64,000 bases of DNA from Streptomyces sp. CG4 (GCF_041080655.1 NZ_CP163525.1:3968001-4032000); one strand, 5' to 3'. Positions 40,342 to 49,427 are shown, numbered from the stretch's first letter. The notes: generated from the sequence alone by a model not told the origin. A program made the numbers and translations.

Positions 40342-40770
40342 TCAGGCCAGTCGTACGACCGCCCGGGACATGCCCAGCACCTTCTGGCCGCCGCTGGTCG
40401 CCGTCAGGTCCACGCGTACGGCGTTGTCGTCCAGCTTGGCCGCGACCTTGCCGCTGACCTCGATCAGCGCGCCCTGGTCGTCGTTCGGCACGACGACGGG
40501 CTTGGTGAAGCGGACGCCGTACTCCACGACCGCGCCCGGGTCCCCGGTCCAGTCGGTGACCACACGGATCGCCTCCGCCATGGTGAACATGCCGTGCGCG
40601 ATGACGTCCGGCAGGCCCACCTCCTTGGCGAACTTCTCGTTCCAGTGGATCGGGTTGAAGTCCCCGGAGGCGCCCGCGTACCGCACGAGCGTGGCGCGGG
40701 TCACGGGGAAGGTCTGTGCCGGCAGTTCGGTGCCGACCTCGACGTCGTCGTATGCGGTCTTCGCCGTCAT
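40342..40770 (-). CDS. MaoC-type dehydratase (HadB-like)
   Basis: A 142-residue hot-dog-fold protein. The hydratase-2 motif is AGASGDFNPIHWNEKFAKEV, containing the catalytic Asp and His. It is coupled to the HadA-like gene upstream. In mycobacteria HadAB dehydrates 3-hydroxyacyl-ACP in FAS-II; here a fatty-acid or polyketide dehydratase is likely. ATG 40770 (after GAGGA) is preferred over a GTG at 40782. Confidence 0.88.
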   Translation of the reverse strand: MTAKTAYDDVEVGTELPAQTFPVTRATLVRYAGASGDFNPIHWNEKFAKEVGLPDVIAHGMFTMAEAIRVVTDWTGDPGAVVEYGVRFTKPVVVPNDDQGALIEVSGKVAAKLDDNAVRVDLTATSGGQKVLGMSRAVVRLA

Positions 40771-40778
40771 CAGGGTCC

Positions 40779-41231
40779 TCACGCCTCCTCGGCCGCGCGG
40801 GCCACGAGCTTGGTCCAGGCGGTCACGACGTGCTCGCCCGCCTCGTCGCGCACCTCACCGCGGATGTCCAGGATGTCGTTGCCCGCGAGGGACTTGATGC
40901 CCTCGATGGTGGAGGTGACCGTGAGCCGGTCGCCGGCACGCACCGGGCGGCTGTAGGCGAACTTCTGGTCGCCATGCACCACGCGGCTGTAGTCGAGGCC
41001 GAGTTGGGGGTCCTCGATGACCAGTCCCGCGGCCCGGAAGGTGATCGAGAACACAAAGGTCGGCGGGGCGATCACATCAGAATGACCGAACGCCTTCGCG
41101 GCCTCGGGATCCGTGTACACCGGGTTGGTCTCACCCACCGCCTCGGCGAACTCGCGGATCTTCTCCCGGCCCACTTCATAGGGCGCGGTGGGCGGGTAGG
41201 TCCGTCCTACGAAGGACTGGTCGAGCGCCAT
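40779..41231 (-). CDS. MaoC-type dehydratase partner (HadA-like)
   Basis: A 150-residue hot-dog protein matching the N-terminal MaoC/FAS1-type partner: MALDQSFVGRTYPPTAPYEV and ETNPVYTDPEAAKAFG. The catalytic His of HadB is not present, so it is the structural/substrate-binding partner. ATG 41231 follows AGGAGGTGCCGGGCC. hadB-like gene overlaps its stop. Confidence 0.88.
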   Translation of the reverse strand: MALDQSFVGRTYPPTAPYEVGREKIREFAEAVGETNPVYTDPEAAKAFGHSDVIAPPTFVFSITFRAAGLVIEDPQLGLDYSRVVHGDQKFAYSRPVRAGDRLTVTSTIEGIKSLAGNDILDIRGEVRDEAGEHVVTAWTKLVARAAEEA

Positions 41232-41362
41232 GGCCCGGCACCTCCTGATCTTTGCTGTGCTGGCCCCAAATTAGCCGGATCCCGGCTGGGAATTGCGCGG
41301 GGGGACGGGCGGGCCGACCAGCGGTTGCGCCGGTGACCGCCCAGCGGGCAGCCGGTGAAACG

Positions 41363-41400
41363 ACGCGAGGCCGTCCCCCCGGAAGGGGACGGCCTCGCGT
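41363..41400 (-). terminator. terminator of rpmG
   Basis: A perfect 16-bp stem (41363-41378, ACGCGAGGCCGTCCCC) closes a 6-base loop CCGGAA, 10 bases after the rpmG stop. Confidence 0.9.
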
Positions 41401-41410
41401 ACGAGCCTGT

Positions 41411-41575
41411 TTATCGCGTTTCGCGGTGCGCGGTGTGCGCATTGCAACGCGGGCAGTGCTTCTTCATCTCAAGACGATCCGGGTTGTTACGCCGGTTCTT
41501 CTTGGTGATGTAGTTCCGCTCCTTGCACTCCACGCAGGCCAGCGTGATCTTCGGGCGGACGTCGGTGGCAGCCAC
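41411..41575 (-). CDS. rpmG: 50S ribosomal protein L33
   Basis: A 54-residue L33 read on the minus strand from GTG 41575. It begins AATDVRPKITLACVECKERN. The zinc ribbon is intact (CVEC near residue 14 and CPRC near residue 41), so it is the zinc-containing form. Translation ends HRETR. It precedes the strong terminator at 41363. Confidence 0.95.
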   Translation of the reverse strand: MAATDVRPKITLACVECKERNYITKKNRRNNPDRLEMKKHCPRCNAHTAHRETR

Positions 41576-41665
41576 GTGAGTGCTCCTAAGACGAACGGAT
41601 GGACTAATTCAACGCAAGAAAGAGTAGCCGATCGAAGGACCGACCCCGCAATCGGCTACTGTCAG

Positions 41666-41738
41666 TAGCGGTGACCGGACTTGAACCGGTGACACAGCGA
41701 TTATGAGCCGCTTGCTCTACCGACTGAGCTACACCGCT
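41666..41738 (-). tRNA. tRNA-Met (CAT)
   Basis: A 73-base cloverleaf on the minus strand starting AGCGGTGTAGCTCAGTC; the anticodon loop CTCATAA gives CAU. The acceptor arm pairs A-U at its first position and it is an elongator by context, though the initiator form was not excluded structurally. Confidence 0.93.
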
Positions 41739-41784
41739 GCGATGCGATCGGGCCCCGCCTTGCGACGGGAGCCTCTCACACCAG

Positions 41785-41857
41785 AGCCCCAAAACGGAAT
41801 CGAACCGTTGACCTTCTCCTTACCATGGAGACGCTCTGCCGACTGAGCTATTGGGGC
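41785..41857 (-). tRNA. tRNA-Thr (GGT)
   Basis: A 73-base cloverleaf on the minus strand starting GCCCCAATAGCTCAGTC; the anticodon loop is ATGGTAA, giving GGU. It lies 46 bases upstream of tRNA-Met on the same strand. Confidence 0.93.
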
Positions 41858-42436
41858 GAGCGATGAAGACATTACACGGTCCGCCGCCGTTCACCCAAAT
41901 CCGTATCCGGCCGCCCACCGCACCTCCCATCCCGGCCCGCGCAACGGCCTCATGAGCCGCAGCGGTGGCCGACCGAGACCGGGGAAAACGAAGCCTGGCC
42001 GGTCAGGACGAGGGCCTGCGCATCGCTCGCCGGGCGCCGAACATCGAGCATCCGGCGCGGGAAGCGGGCACACGCGCGTGGACAGCGGCACACGCGCACG
42101 GACGTCGTCGGGGAGGGCCGGGCCACACGCAGGGGGCGTTGCCGAATCAGGTGTGGCCACGCGCGCGTGGGGGTCGAGCGGAAACGACTCGGCGGGGGTC
42201 GTCGACACGAGCGGGAACGACTCGGGAAGCCACAGCCGAGGTCGGCCGCGGCCACGCGGCTGGGCGACAGACGTACCGCCAAGGGCGGGCCACACCGGTA
42301 CGACTATTGCGCTCCTGCGCGCCCCGCGCGGCTCGTCACCCTAGGCTCGACTCACTCTGTGTGATCTTCGGGCGTCCGCGCCCCGATCCCTGACGCGGGA
42401 GCCCGCCCGAGCCCCCGGCACCGACCCTGGAGCGCG
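41858..42436. other. gene-poor stretch
   Basis: No convincing gene. Several frames are open by GC bias only and no family character is visible. It presumably holds the tRNA promoter and the amidohydrolase promoter. Confidence 0.5.
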
Positions 42437-43711
42437 ATGCCCGACAGCCAGCCGCAACCCCACCCGCCGTCGAACTCCTCGGGCTCCTCGGGATCCTCGG
42501 GACAGTCCGACCCGGCCACCCTGCTGCTCTGCGGGGCGCGGCTCACCGACGGCCGGACCGTGGACGTACGGCTGGGCGGCGGACGCATCGAGGCGGTGGG
42601 CACGGCGGGCAGTCTGGCGCCGGGCCCGGCCCGGTCGGGCGCCACGCGCGTGGACCTGAACGGCTACCTGCTCCTGCCGGCCCCCGCCGAACCGCATGCC
42701 CACGGTGACACCGCGCTCTCCGCCGAACACTCCGGCCCGGTGTCGTACGCCCCGGAGGACGTCCAGCGCCGTGCGACGGAGGCGACTCTGCTGCAGCTCG
42801 GTCACGGCGCGACGGCGGTACGCGCGCACGTGCGCGTGGGCGATGTCCAGGGGCTCGGGGCGCTGGGTGCCGTCCTGCACGCCCGGCGCTCACTACGGGG
42901 GCTCGCGGAGCTGACGACGGTGGCGATGCCACGGCTGCTGACCGGCGCGGCCGGGGCCGACGGGCTGGCGATGCTGCGCGACGCGGTCAAGATGGGCGCC
43001 TCCGTGGTGGGCGGCTGCCCCGACCTGGACCCCGACCCCACGGGCTATGTCGAGGCCGTCCTGGACGTGGCCTCCGAACACGGCTGCCCGGTGGACCTGC
43101 ACACGGACGCCTCCGACCCGGCCCGGTTGTCCCGGCTCGCGGCCATGGCGGGCGGCTTGCGCCCCGGCGTGACCATCGGGCCGTGCGCCGGTATCACACG
43201 CCTGCCCGCCGAGGCCGCGTCCCGCGCCGCGGACCAGCTCGCGGCGGCCGGTGTGACGGTCGTGTGCCTGCCCCAGGGCTGCTGCGGCGGCGCCGACCGC
43301 CGGGGGACCGCTCCGGTACGGCTGCTGCGCGCGGCCGGGGTGCGCGTGGCGGCCGGCAGCGGCGCGCTGCGCGACGCCTCCAACCCCGTCGGCCGCGGCG
43401 ACCCCCTGGAGGCCGCCTACCTCCTCGCCTCCGCCCACGGCCTGCGCCCGGAGGACGCCTACGAGGCCGTGAGCGCCTCGGCCCGCGCGGTGTTGGGCCT
43501 GCCGGAGGTACGCGTGGAGGCGGGCTTCCCCGCCGACCTCCTGGCCGTGCGCGGCGGCGGCCTGCCCGGCGCCCTGTCCCTGGCCTACAGCCGGATCGTG
43601 GTCCACCGGGGCCGGGTGGTGGCGCGTACGAGCGCGGTGCGGGAGTACTGCAACTCGGCGGCCTCGGTGGAACTCGGGTTGCCGCGGCAGGGGCGGGGCG
43701 AGTTGTCGTGA
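42437..43711 (+). CDS. amidohydrolase-fold protein, probably inactive
   Basis: A 424-residue protein of the cytosine-deaminase-like amidohydrolase family. The N-terminal metal pair is kept (EPHAHGD, His87, His89) and a His in DLHTDASD (His222) is kept. The fourth ligand region, normally SHC or GH, reads IGPC (Pro249). The catalytic Asp region, normally GSDNVRDPF, reads GSGALRDASN (Gly309). A Lys usually following the first HxH motif is replaced by Thr. Loss of these suggests a pseudoenzyme. The N terminus is a Ser/Gly/Pro-rich tail. Confidence 0.8.
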   Translation: MPDSQPQPHPPSNSSGSSGSSGQSDPATLLLCGARLTDGRTVDVRLGGGRIEAVGTAGSLAPGPARSGATRVDLNGYLLLPAPAEPHAHGDTALSAEHSGPVSYAPEDVQRRATEATLLQLGHGATAVRAHVRVGDVQGLGALGAVLHARRSLRGLAELTTVAMPRLLTGAAGADGLAMLRDAVKMGASVVGGCPDLDPDPTGYVEAVLDVASEHGCPVDLHTDASDPARLSRLAAMAGGLRPGVTIGPCAGITRLPAEAASRAADQLAAAGVTVVCLPQGCCGGADRRGTAPVRLLRAAGVRVAAGSGALRDASNPVGRGDPLEAAYLLASAHGLRPEDAYEAVSASARAVLGLPEVRVEAGFPADLLAVRGGGLPGALSLAYSRIVVHRGRVVARTSAVREYCNSAASVELGLPRQGRGELS

Positions 43712-43987
43712 GGTGGCTGAGCCTGTTGTGAGCCGGTCCCGGGCGTGGCGAGGCGGCACGGGGTCGCGAGGCAGCTCGGGGTCGCGAGGCAGCTCGGGCA
43801 GTCGTAAGGTCGCCTCGGGCGCGTGGACACGTGAACGCGTTCGTGCGCCTCGCACCCGCCCCTGAGCGCGCGCCCTGCGTGTGCTGTGCGCGCCCGGCGC
43901 GTGCCTCTGTGTGTGAGCCCGGCGCGCTCCGGCCATGCCGGTTAACTCGTGCGGCGGATGCGCCCCTTCCGGCGTACGGTCGGAATC

Positions 43988-44644
43988 ATGCGCATTGTCA
44001 TCGCTGGTGGTCATGGTCAGATCGCGCTGCGGCTGGAGCGCCTGCTCGCCGCGCGCGGAGACGAGGTCGCGGGGATCATCCGCAACGCCGAGCAGGGCGA
44101 CGATCTACGGGCGGCCGGCGCCGAACCGGTCCTTCTCGACCTTGAGTCCGCCTCGGTGGAGGAGGTCGCGGCGCACCTGCAGGGCGCCGACGCGGCGGTC
44201 TTCGCGGCCGGCGCGGGCCCGGGCAGCGGAGTGGGCCGCAAGGCGACGGTGGACAGAGGCGCGGCGGTGCTGTTCGCGGACGCGGCCGTCCGCGCGGGGG
44301 TGCGCCGTTTCGTGGTCGTGTCCTCGATGGGCGCCGATCCCGCGCACCAGGGCGACGAGGTCTTCGACGCGTACCTGCGCGCCAAGGGCGAGGCGGACGC
44401 GCACGTCACCCGCCAGGAGGCCCTGGACTGGACGATCCTGCGCCCCGGCTCGCTCGTGGACGACGCCGGCACCGGTCTGGTCCGTCTGGAGGCGCACACC
44501 GGGCGCGGCGCGATCCCGCGGGACGATGTGGCGGCCGTCCTCGCGGAGTTGGTGGACACCCCGGCGACGACCGGCCTGACGCTGGAGCTGATCAGCGGAT
44601 CGACGCCGGTGTCGGTCGCGGTGAAGTCGGTGGCCGGGAACTGA
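43988..44644 (+). CDS. NAD(P)-binding epimerase-like protein
   Basis: A 218-residue NmrA/SDR-a5-like protein. N-terminal Rossmann motif MRIVIAGGHGQIALRLERLL, then VVVSSMGADP and the YLRAKGEAD segment with Tyr-x-x-x-Lys spacing, a plausible active-site pair. Substrate unknown. ATG 43988. Confidence 0.82.
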   Translation: MRIVIAGGHGQIALRLERLLAARGDEVAGIIRNAEQGDDLRAAGAEPVLLDLESASVEEVAAHLQGADAAVFAAGAGPGSGVGRKATVDRGAAVLFADAAVRAGVRRFVVVSSMGADPAHQGDEVFDAYLRAKGEADAHVTRQEALDWTILRPGSLVDDAGTGLVRLEAHTGRGAIPRDDVAAVLAELVDTPATTGLTLELISGSTPVSVAVKSVAGN

Positions 44645-44823
44645 GACCGACCACCGGCCGTTGACCGGTTACCGGCCATGGCCACCGGCCACCGGCCACC
44701 GAAAAGTCACCGGCAGTTGAACGGTCGGACCCGTCACGAACCCCTTCAGCGCCGCCGGCCGCCGCCCCGTCAGATCCCGTAGTCCCGCGTCCCACACACC
44801 TCCGGCATGCCGCACCCCGCGGC

Positions 44824-45036
44824 TCAGAACAGGGCCAACTGCCCGGGGAACTCCGGTACGGCGTAACCGTCCAACGTCGGCTGGACAGACCCGAGTTGTG
44901 CTTGCCGCCGTGATCCCGCGCAGGAGACGAGTTCACTGTTCTCCCGCGCCCCGGGCGGGTCGTGCCGCGCGAAGCGTCCCGCGACGACTGCGATGTCGCG
45001 GTGGCACACGGGGCAGGTTCTGCGTCGGGAGGACAT
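44824..45036 (-). CDS. small zinc-finger-like protein
   Basis: A 70-residue protein with a CPVCHRDI motif near the N terminus and a later Cys (VSCAG), plus a His (RFARHD), which could make a zinc site. It ends PEFPGQLALF. ATG 45036 lacks a clear ribosome binding site. Probably a conserved small Streptomyces protein; function unknown. Confidence 0.6.
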   Translation of the reverse strand: MSSRRRTCPVCHRDIAVVAGRFARHDPPGARENSELVSCAGSRRQAQLGSVQPTLDGYAVPEFPGQLALF

Positions 45037-45077
45037 GCCGTCAGTGTGCCCGCACCGAGGCGGCGGCGACACCGCCG

Positions 45078-45302
45078 TCAGGTGCGGGTCTCGGCTTCCC
45101 AACGGTCGGGGCCCACGCCACGCCAGTCGATCAGCGGCGAGTCGGCCACCTGCTCCGGCTCCATCTCCAGCCCCGCCCGGCGCAGGAACTCCACCAGGTC
45201 CCGCACGCTGTGCGCCAAGCCCAGGATCTCGCCGCCCACCCGCACCCGGCGGCCGCCGGTCGGGGACCGCAAGTGCACGATGATGGGTCGCTTCCCGGCC
45301 AT
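45078..45302 (-). CDS. small conserved hypothetical
   Basis: A 74-residue protein starting MAGKRPIIVHLRSPTGGRRV. A beta-strand, then a helix VRDLVEFLRRAGLEMEP. ATG 45302 is preferred over an upstream start because conserved-looking sequence begins there and CTGGAG precedes it. No family recognised. Confidence 0.55.
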   Translation of the reverse strand: MAGKRPIIVHLRSPTGGRRVRVGGEILGLAHSVRDLVEFLRRAGLEMEPEQVADSPLIDWRGVGPDRWEAETRT

Positions 45303-45552
45303 GGCTCCAGCATCGTCCGGACCACCGGGGCCCGCACCCGGACCGGTCATTCCAGAGTCCCCGACGCGGTGCCGAGGCGGCACAACGGGCGAAAGGTGGG
45401 TCGGAAAGTGCGGCCGGCCGCATACGCCTCAGCGGATTTCCGGGCAACGACCATCGCCGCTGAGACGCGGGTCACATCCGCCGCTGTCACAACGCGCGGG
45501 GCTGTTCGGTCTAAGAGGCGTAACCATCGGACAACGAACGCAGGAGCACACC

Positions 45553-46035
45553 GTGGAAGCTCGTCTGAACGTCATGGCCAGCCCGGTCGCCGCCAAGGCC
45601 TTCAAGCACATCATCGCCGCGGGCAAGGCGCTCTCGGAATCCACCGTGCCGGCCTCGACGCGCGAACTGATGATGCTCCGCGCCAGCCAGATCAACGGCT
45701 GCGCCGGGTGCATCGACATGCACACCAAGGAAGCCGCCGCGGCCGGGGAGACCGCGGTGCGCCTCCACCTGGTCGCCGCCTGGAGGGAGGCCAAGGTCTT
45801 CACCGACGCCGAGCGCGCCGCGCTGGAACTGACGGAGCAGGGCACCCGTATCGCGGACGCGTCCGGTGGCGTCCCGGACGAGGTCTGGGCGAACGCGGCC
45901 AAGCACTACGACGAGGAACAGCTCGCCGACCTGGTGACCCAGATCGCCGTCATCAACGCCTTCAACCGCGGAAACGTGATCACCCAGCAGCCCGCCGGGG
46001 ACTACGAGGCCGGCATGGTCGCCAAGTTCCACTGA
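45553..46035 (+). CDS. AhpD-like carboxymuconolactone decarboxylase-family protein
   Basis: A 160-residue protein of the CMD/AhpD family. The redox motif is CAGCIDMHTKE (Cys50, Cys53, His57), as in alkylhydroperoxidase AhpD. GTG 45553 follows AGGAGCAC. Probably reduces peroxides or acts as a thiol-disulfide enzyme. It is followed by a strong terminator. Confidence 0.9.
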   Translation: MEARLNVMASPVAAKAFKHIIAAGKALSESTVPASTRELMMLRASQINGCAGCIDMHTKEAAAAGETAVRLHLVAAWREAKVFTDAERAALELTEQGTRIADASGGVPDEVWANAAKHYDEEQLADLVTQIAVINAFNRGNVITQQPAGDYEAGMVAKFH

Positions 46036-46103
46036 CGACCCGCCGCCGCACGGAAGGCCTCACGGAAGCTGTGGGGGCGGCCGTGCGGGGCGGCCGCACG
46101 ACG

Positions 46104-46147
46104 ACGAGAGCCCGGTGATCTGCTCTCACAGATCACCGGGCTCTCGT
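46104..46147 (+). terminator. terminator of AhpD-like gene
   Basis: A perfect 19-bp stem (46104-46122 with 46129-46147, ACGAGAGCCCGGTGATCTG), 6-base loop, followed by TTCC. It sits just 8 bases from the 3' end of tRNA-Tyr. Confidence 0.92.
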
Positions 46148-46154
46148 TCCCGTG

Positions 46155-46236
46155 TGGCGGCGCCAGGATTCGAACCTGGGAAGGCTGAGCCGGCAGATTT
46201 ACAGTCTGCTCCCTTTGGCCGCTCGGGCACACCGCC
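46155..46236 (-). tRNA. tRNA-Tyr (GTA)
   Basis: An 82-base class II cloverleaf on the minus strand starting GGCGGTGTGCCCGAGCGG; the anticodon loop reads CTGTAAA (GUA), with the long variable arm expected for Tyr. Confidence 0.94.
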
Positions 46237-46458
46237 GGGTTGGCCACCAGACGGACCGCTTTGTGGCGGCGCTCGCTGGCGACGTCGTAAACGATACCCG
46301 ATACACAGGGGTGCTTCGCCACCCGGTTGACCTCCACCCCTTGGCTCGTGAGGTGACTAGGCTGGTGCGGATGAGGCTCGGCGCCAGGCCGGGCCCGGCC
46401 GCCGCCGCGCACGCCGGCACGCACCCGATTCGCACCCCGATACAAGGAGCCACAGGAC

Positions 46459-46947
46459 ATGGCCGACTCCAGTTTCGACATCGTCTCGAAGGTCGAGCGG
46501 CAGGAGGTCGACAACGCCCTCAACCAGGCCGCCAAGGAGATCTCGCAGCGCTACGACTTCAAGGGCGTGGGTGCCTCGATCTCGTGGTCCGGTGACAAGA
46601 TCCTCATGGAGGCGAACTCCGAGGACCGGGTGAAGGCTGTCCTCGACGTCTTCCAGTCCAAGCTGATCAAGCGCGGCATCTCGCTGAAGGCGCTGGACGC
46701 GGGCGAGCCGCAGCTGTCCGGCAAGGAGTACAAGATCTTCGCGTCCATCGAGGAGGGCATCTCCCAGGAGAACGCGAAGAAGGTGGCGAAGATCATCCGC
46801 GACGAGGGCCCGAAGGGCGTGAAGGCCCAGGTCCAGGGCGACGAACTGCGCGTCTCCTCCAAGAGCCGGGACGATCTGCAGGCCGTGATCGCGCTGTTGA
46901 AGGGCAAGGACTTCGACTTCGCGCTGCAGTTCGTGAACTACCGGTAA
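46459..46947 (+). CDS. YajQ-family nucleotide-binding protein
   Basis: A 162-residue YajQ/DUF520 protein, a family reported to bind cyclic di-GMP in some bacteria. It begins MADSSFDIVSKVERQEVDNA and contains ISQRYDFKG, the family signature. ATG 46459 follows a purine-rich stretch (AAGGAGCCACAGGAC). It ends VNYR. Confidence 0.92.
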   Translation: MADSSFDIVSKVERQEVDNALNQAAKEISQRYDFKGVGASISWSGDKILMEANSEDRVKAVLDVFQSKLIKRGISLKALDAGEPQLSGKEYKIFASIEEGISQENAKKVAKIIRDEGPKGVKAQVQGDELRVSSKSRDDLQAVIALLKGKDFDFALQFVNYR

Positions 46948-47000
46948 GAGACCGGCAGGACGGCCACAGGACAGGACGGCCACAGGAAGCGAGAAGCAAG

Positions 47001-47033
47001 AAGGGTGGGCATCCCCGAGCGGTGCCCACCCTT
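47001..47033. terminator. bidirectional terminator
   Basis: An 11-bp stem (AAGGGTGGGCA with 47023-47033), loop 11, between the convergent YajQ and GlsB-like genes. Confidence 0.8.
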
Positions 47034-47076
47034 GCGTGCTGCCGGCCCATGCTGCCGGCTCCGCGCTGTCGACTCC

Positions 47077-47343
47077 TCAGTCGCGTGAGTTGCCGAACAG
47101 AATGCGGTAGATGATCAGCAGCACCAGGGAACCGCCGATGGCCGCGGCCCAGGTGGCGCCGTCGTAGAAGCTCTTGGTGACCGGGTGGTGCAGCCAACGC
47201 GCCGAGATCCAGCCGCCGATGAAGGCGCCCGCGATGCCGATGAGGGTCGTGCCGATGAAGCCACCGGGGTCACGGCCCGGCAGCAGGACCTTGGCGATGG
47301 CTCCGGCCAGCAGTCCCAGGATGATCCAAGCGATGATGCTCAT
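47077..47343 (-). CDS. GlsB/YeaQ/YmgE-family membrane protein
   Basis: An 88-residue three-helix membrane protein typical of the Gly-rich GlsB/YeaQ stress-associated family: IAWIILGLLAGAIAKVL and GGFIGTTLIGIAGAFIGGW. Role: envelope stress, unknown mechanism. Confidence 0.9.
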   Translation of the reverse strand: MSIIAWIILGLLAGAIAKVLLPGRDPGGFIGTTLIGIAGAFIGGWISARWLHHPVTKSFYDGATWAAAIGGSLVLLIIYRILFGNSRD

Positions 47344-47497
47344 GCCGTGAACCTGCCCTTCCGCGTTGTGTACGAACTGTCCTGCCGCTGAAAATCCGGT
47401 GAGGACCCGCTGTACACGCGCGCGTGTTCGTGCCGTGTCGTCGAAGAGGACGCCACAGGTCCATCACACGGTTGCCGCGCTCAGTAGGGTGCGGCGC

Positions 47498-48748
47498 ATG
47501 ACGCCTTCCGGTACGGAACTGCGCCGCACCCTGGGCGTGCGGGACGCCGTGGCCGTCGGTCTCGGATCGATGGTCGGGGCCGGCGTCTTCTCGGCCCTGG
47601 GGCCCGCCGCGCACGCGGCCGGAACGGGGCTGCTGCCGGGGCTGGCGCTCGCGGCCGTGGTGGCCTACTGCAACGCCATGTCCTCGGCCCGCCTGGCGGC
47701 CCGCTACCCGGCCTCCGGCGGGACGTACGTGTACGGGCGGGAGCGGCTGGGCCCCTTCTGGGGGTATCTCGCGGGCTGGGCGTTCGTGGTCGGCAAAACG
47801 GCGTCCTGTGCGGCCATGGCGCTCACCGTGGGCGCCTATATCTGGCCGGGGCAGGCGCACGCGGTGGCGGTCGCGGCCGTGGTGGCCCTGACCGCCGTGA
47901 ACTACGGCGGCATTCAGAAGTCGGCGTGGCTGACGCGTGTGATCGTGGCGGTGGTGCTGGCCGTTCTCGCGGCCGTGGTGGTCGTGTGCCTGGCCTCCGG
48001 GCGGGCCGCCGCCGGACGACTGGACGTCGGGCTGTCGTCGGACGTGGGAGGGGTGCTCCAGGCGGCGGGACTGCTGTTCTTCGCGTTCGCCGGGTACGCG
48101 CGGATCGCGACGCTCGGGGAGGAGGTGCGGGATCCGGCGCGCACGATTCCGCGCGCGATCCCGCTGGCCCTGGGGATCGCACTTGTGGTGTACGCGTGCG
48201 TGGCCGTCGCGGTGCTCGGTGTCCTCGGCGCGGACCGGCTCGGGCACGCGACGGCTCCGCTGGCCGACGCGGTACGGACGGCCGGCGTGCCGGGGCTGGT
48301 GCCGGTGGTGCGGGCCGGGGCGGCGCTGGCGGCCCTCGGCTCGCTGCTGGCGCTGATCCTCGGCGTCTCCCGTACGACGCTCGCCATGGCCCGGGACGGG
48401 CATCTGCCGGGGGCGCTGGCGGCCGTACACCCCCGTTTCCAGGTGCCGCACCGGGCCGAGCCGGCCGTGGGCGTGGTGGTCGCCGTACTGGCCGCGACGG
48501 TGGACGTACGCGGCGCGATCGGCTTCTCCTCCTTCGGCGTGCTCGCCTACTACGCCGTCGCCAACGCCTCCGCCTGGACCCTCGGTCCCGCCCCGACGGC
48601 CCGTGCAGTGCCCGTGGTCGGCCTGCTGGGCTGCGCCGCGCTGGCGTTCGCGCTGCCGGCCGTCTCGGTGGCCGGCGGGGCGGGCGTACTGGCGGTGGGG
48701 GCGGCGGCCTACGGCGTACGGCGATGGGCCCGGCGGCGGAGCGAGTGA
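47498..48748 (+). CDS. APC-family permease
   Basis: A 416-residue amino acid/polyamine transporter with about 12 helices. It begins MTPSGTELRRTLGVRDAVAV; the consensus GLGSMVGAGVFSALGPAA in helix 1 is the substrate/sodium-site region of the family. Substrate unknown. ATG 47498. Confidence 0.88.
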   Translation: MTPSGTELRRTLGVRDAVAVGLGSMVGAGVFSALGPAAHAAGTGLLPGLALAAVVAYCNAMSSARLAARYPASGGTYVYGRERLGPFWGYLAGWAFVVGKTASCAAMALTVGAYIWPGQAHAVAVAAVVALTAVNYGGIQKSAWLTRVIVAVVLAVLAAVVVVCLASGRAAAGRLDVGLSSDVGGVLQAAGLLFFAFAGYARIATLGEEVRDPARTIPRAIPLALGIALVVYACVAVAVLGVLGADRLGHATAPLADAVRTAGVPGLVPVVRAGAALAALGSLLALILGVSRTTLAMARDGHLPGALAAVHPRFQVPHRAEPAVGVVVAVLAATVDVRGAIGFSSFGVLAYYAVANASAWTLGPAPTARAVPVVGLLGCAALAFALPAVSVAGGAGVLAVGAAAYGVRRWARRRSE

Positions 48749-48808
48749 CGCACCGTCAGCGCGGCTACGGCCACACGCGCGTGCCCTGTCCTGCGTACAC
48801 CGGTGCGC

Positions 48809-48912
48809 TCAGCGGGTCGCGAACGGCTGGTCCGTGGGGACGCTTTCGCGGCCCAGCGGCAGCAGGGAGACGGGGATCAGCTTGAAGTTGGCGATGCCGA
48901 ACGGAATCGTCT
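48809..48912 (-). pseudogene. truncated yccF remnant
   Basis: On the minus strand the sequence reads TIPFGIANFKLIPVSLLPLG.. then RESVPTDQPFATR and a stop, the C-terminal third of a YccF protein. The coding sequence is cut off at about 48912. The intact paralog at 49026 lies on the other strand and ends with a related sequence (GREVVPTDEAFGGR). A rearrangement break here is likely. Confidence 0.8.
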
Positions 48913-49025
48913 CGGAACGTTCCCGATCGCGCTACAAGGGCCCTCCGGTTCCGCCTGGACGTCTGATCAGCTGATACTTGTGGAAGCAGGCCCTGCCGAC
49001 GGAGTGACCTGGAGAAGGATCGATC

Positions 49026-49427
49026 ATGAAGCTGCTCAACCTGCTGCTCAACCTCCTGTGGCTCTTCTTCTGCGGCCTCTGGATGGCGATCGGCTACGTG
49101 ATCGCTGCGGTGATCTGCTTCATCTTCATCGTCACCATCCCATTCGGCATCGCGTCGCTGCGTATCGCCGGGTTCGTTCTGTGGCCGTTCGGCCGGACCA
49201 CCGTGGAGCGGCCGGACGCTGGGGCGCCGTCGTGCATCGGCAACGTGATCTGGGTGATCTTCGCGGGATGGTGGCTGGCGCTGGCCCACCTGATCACGAG
49301 CATCCCTCTGTTCCTGTCGATCATCGGGATCCCCTTCGGCTGGGCAAACCTGAAGCTCATCCCCATCTCGCTCATGCCTTTGGGACGTGAGGTCGTCCCC
49401 ACGGACGAGGCGTTCGGCGGGCGCTGA
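49026..49427 (+). CDS. YccF-domain membrane protein
   Basis: A 133-residue membrane protein of the YccF family, with hydrophobic stretches at about 5-40 and 75-100 (LLNLLLNLLWLFFCGLWMAI). Two IPFG motifs are family signatures. Function unknown. ATG 49026 follows GGAGAAGGATCGATC. A degraded copy lies next to it on the other strand. Confidence 0.88.
   Translation: MKLLNLLLNLLWLFFCGLWMAIGYVIAAVICFIFIVTIPFGIASLRIAGFVLWPFGRTTVERPDAGAPSCIGNVIWVIFAGWWLALAHLITSIPLFLSIIGIPFGWANLKLIPISLMPLGREVVPTDEAFGGR

Noticed and set aside
41891..42344. Open frames on both strands between tRNA-Thr and the amidohydrolase gene
   Set aside because: Pro/Arg/Gly-rich translations with no ribosome binding site or conserved motif.
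44962..45552. N-terminal extension of the AhpD-like protein
   Set aside because: The upstream part lacks any family pattern and overlaps two minus-strand small genes; GTG 45553 has a ribosome binding site.
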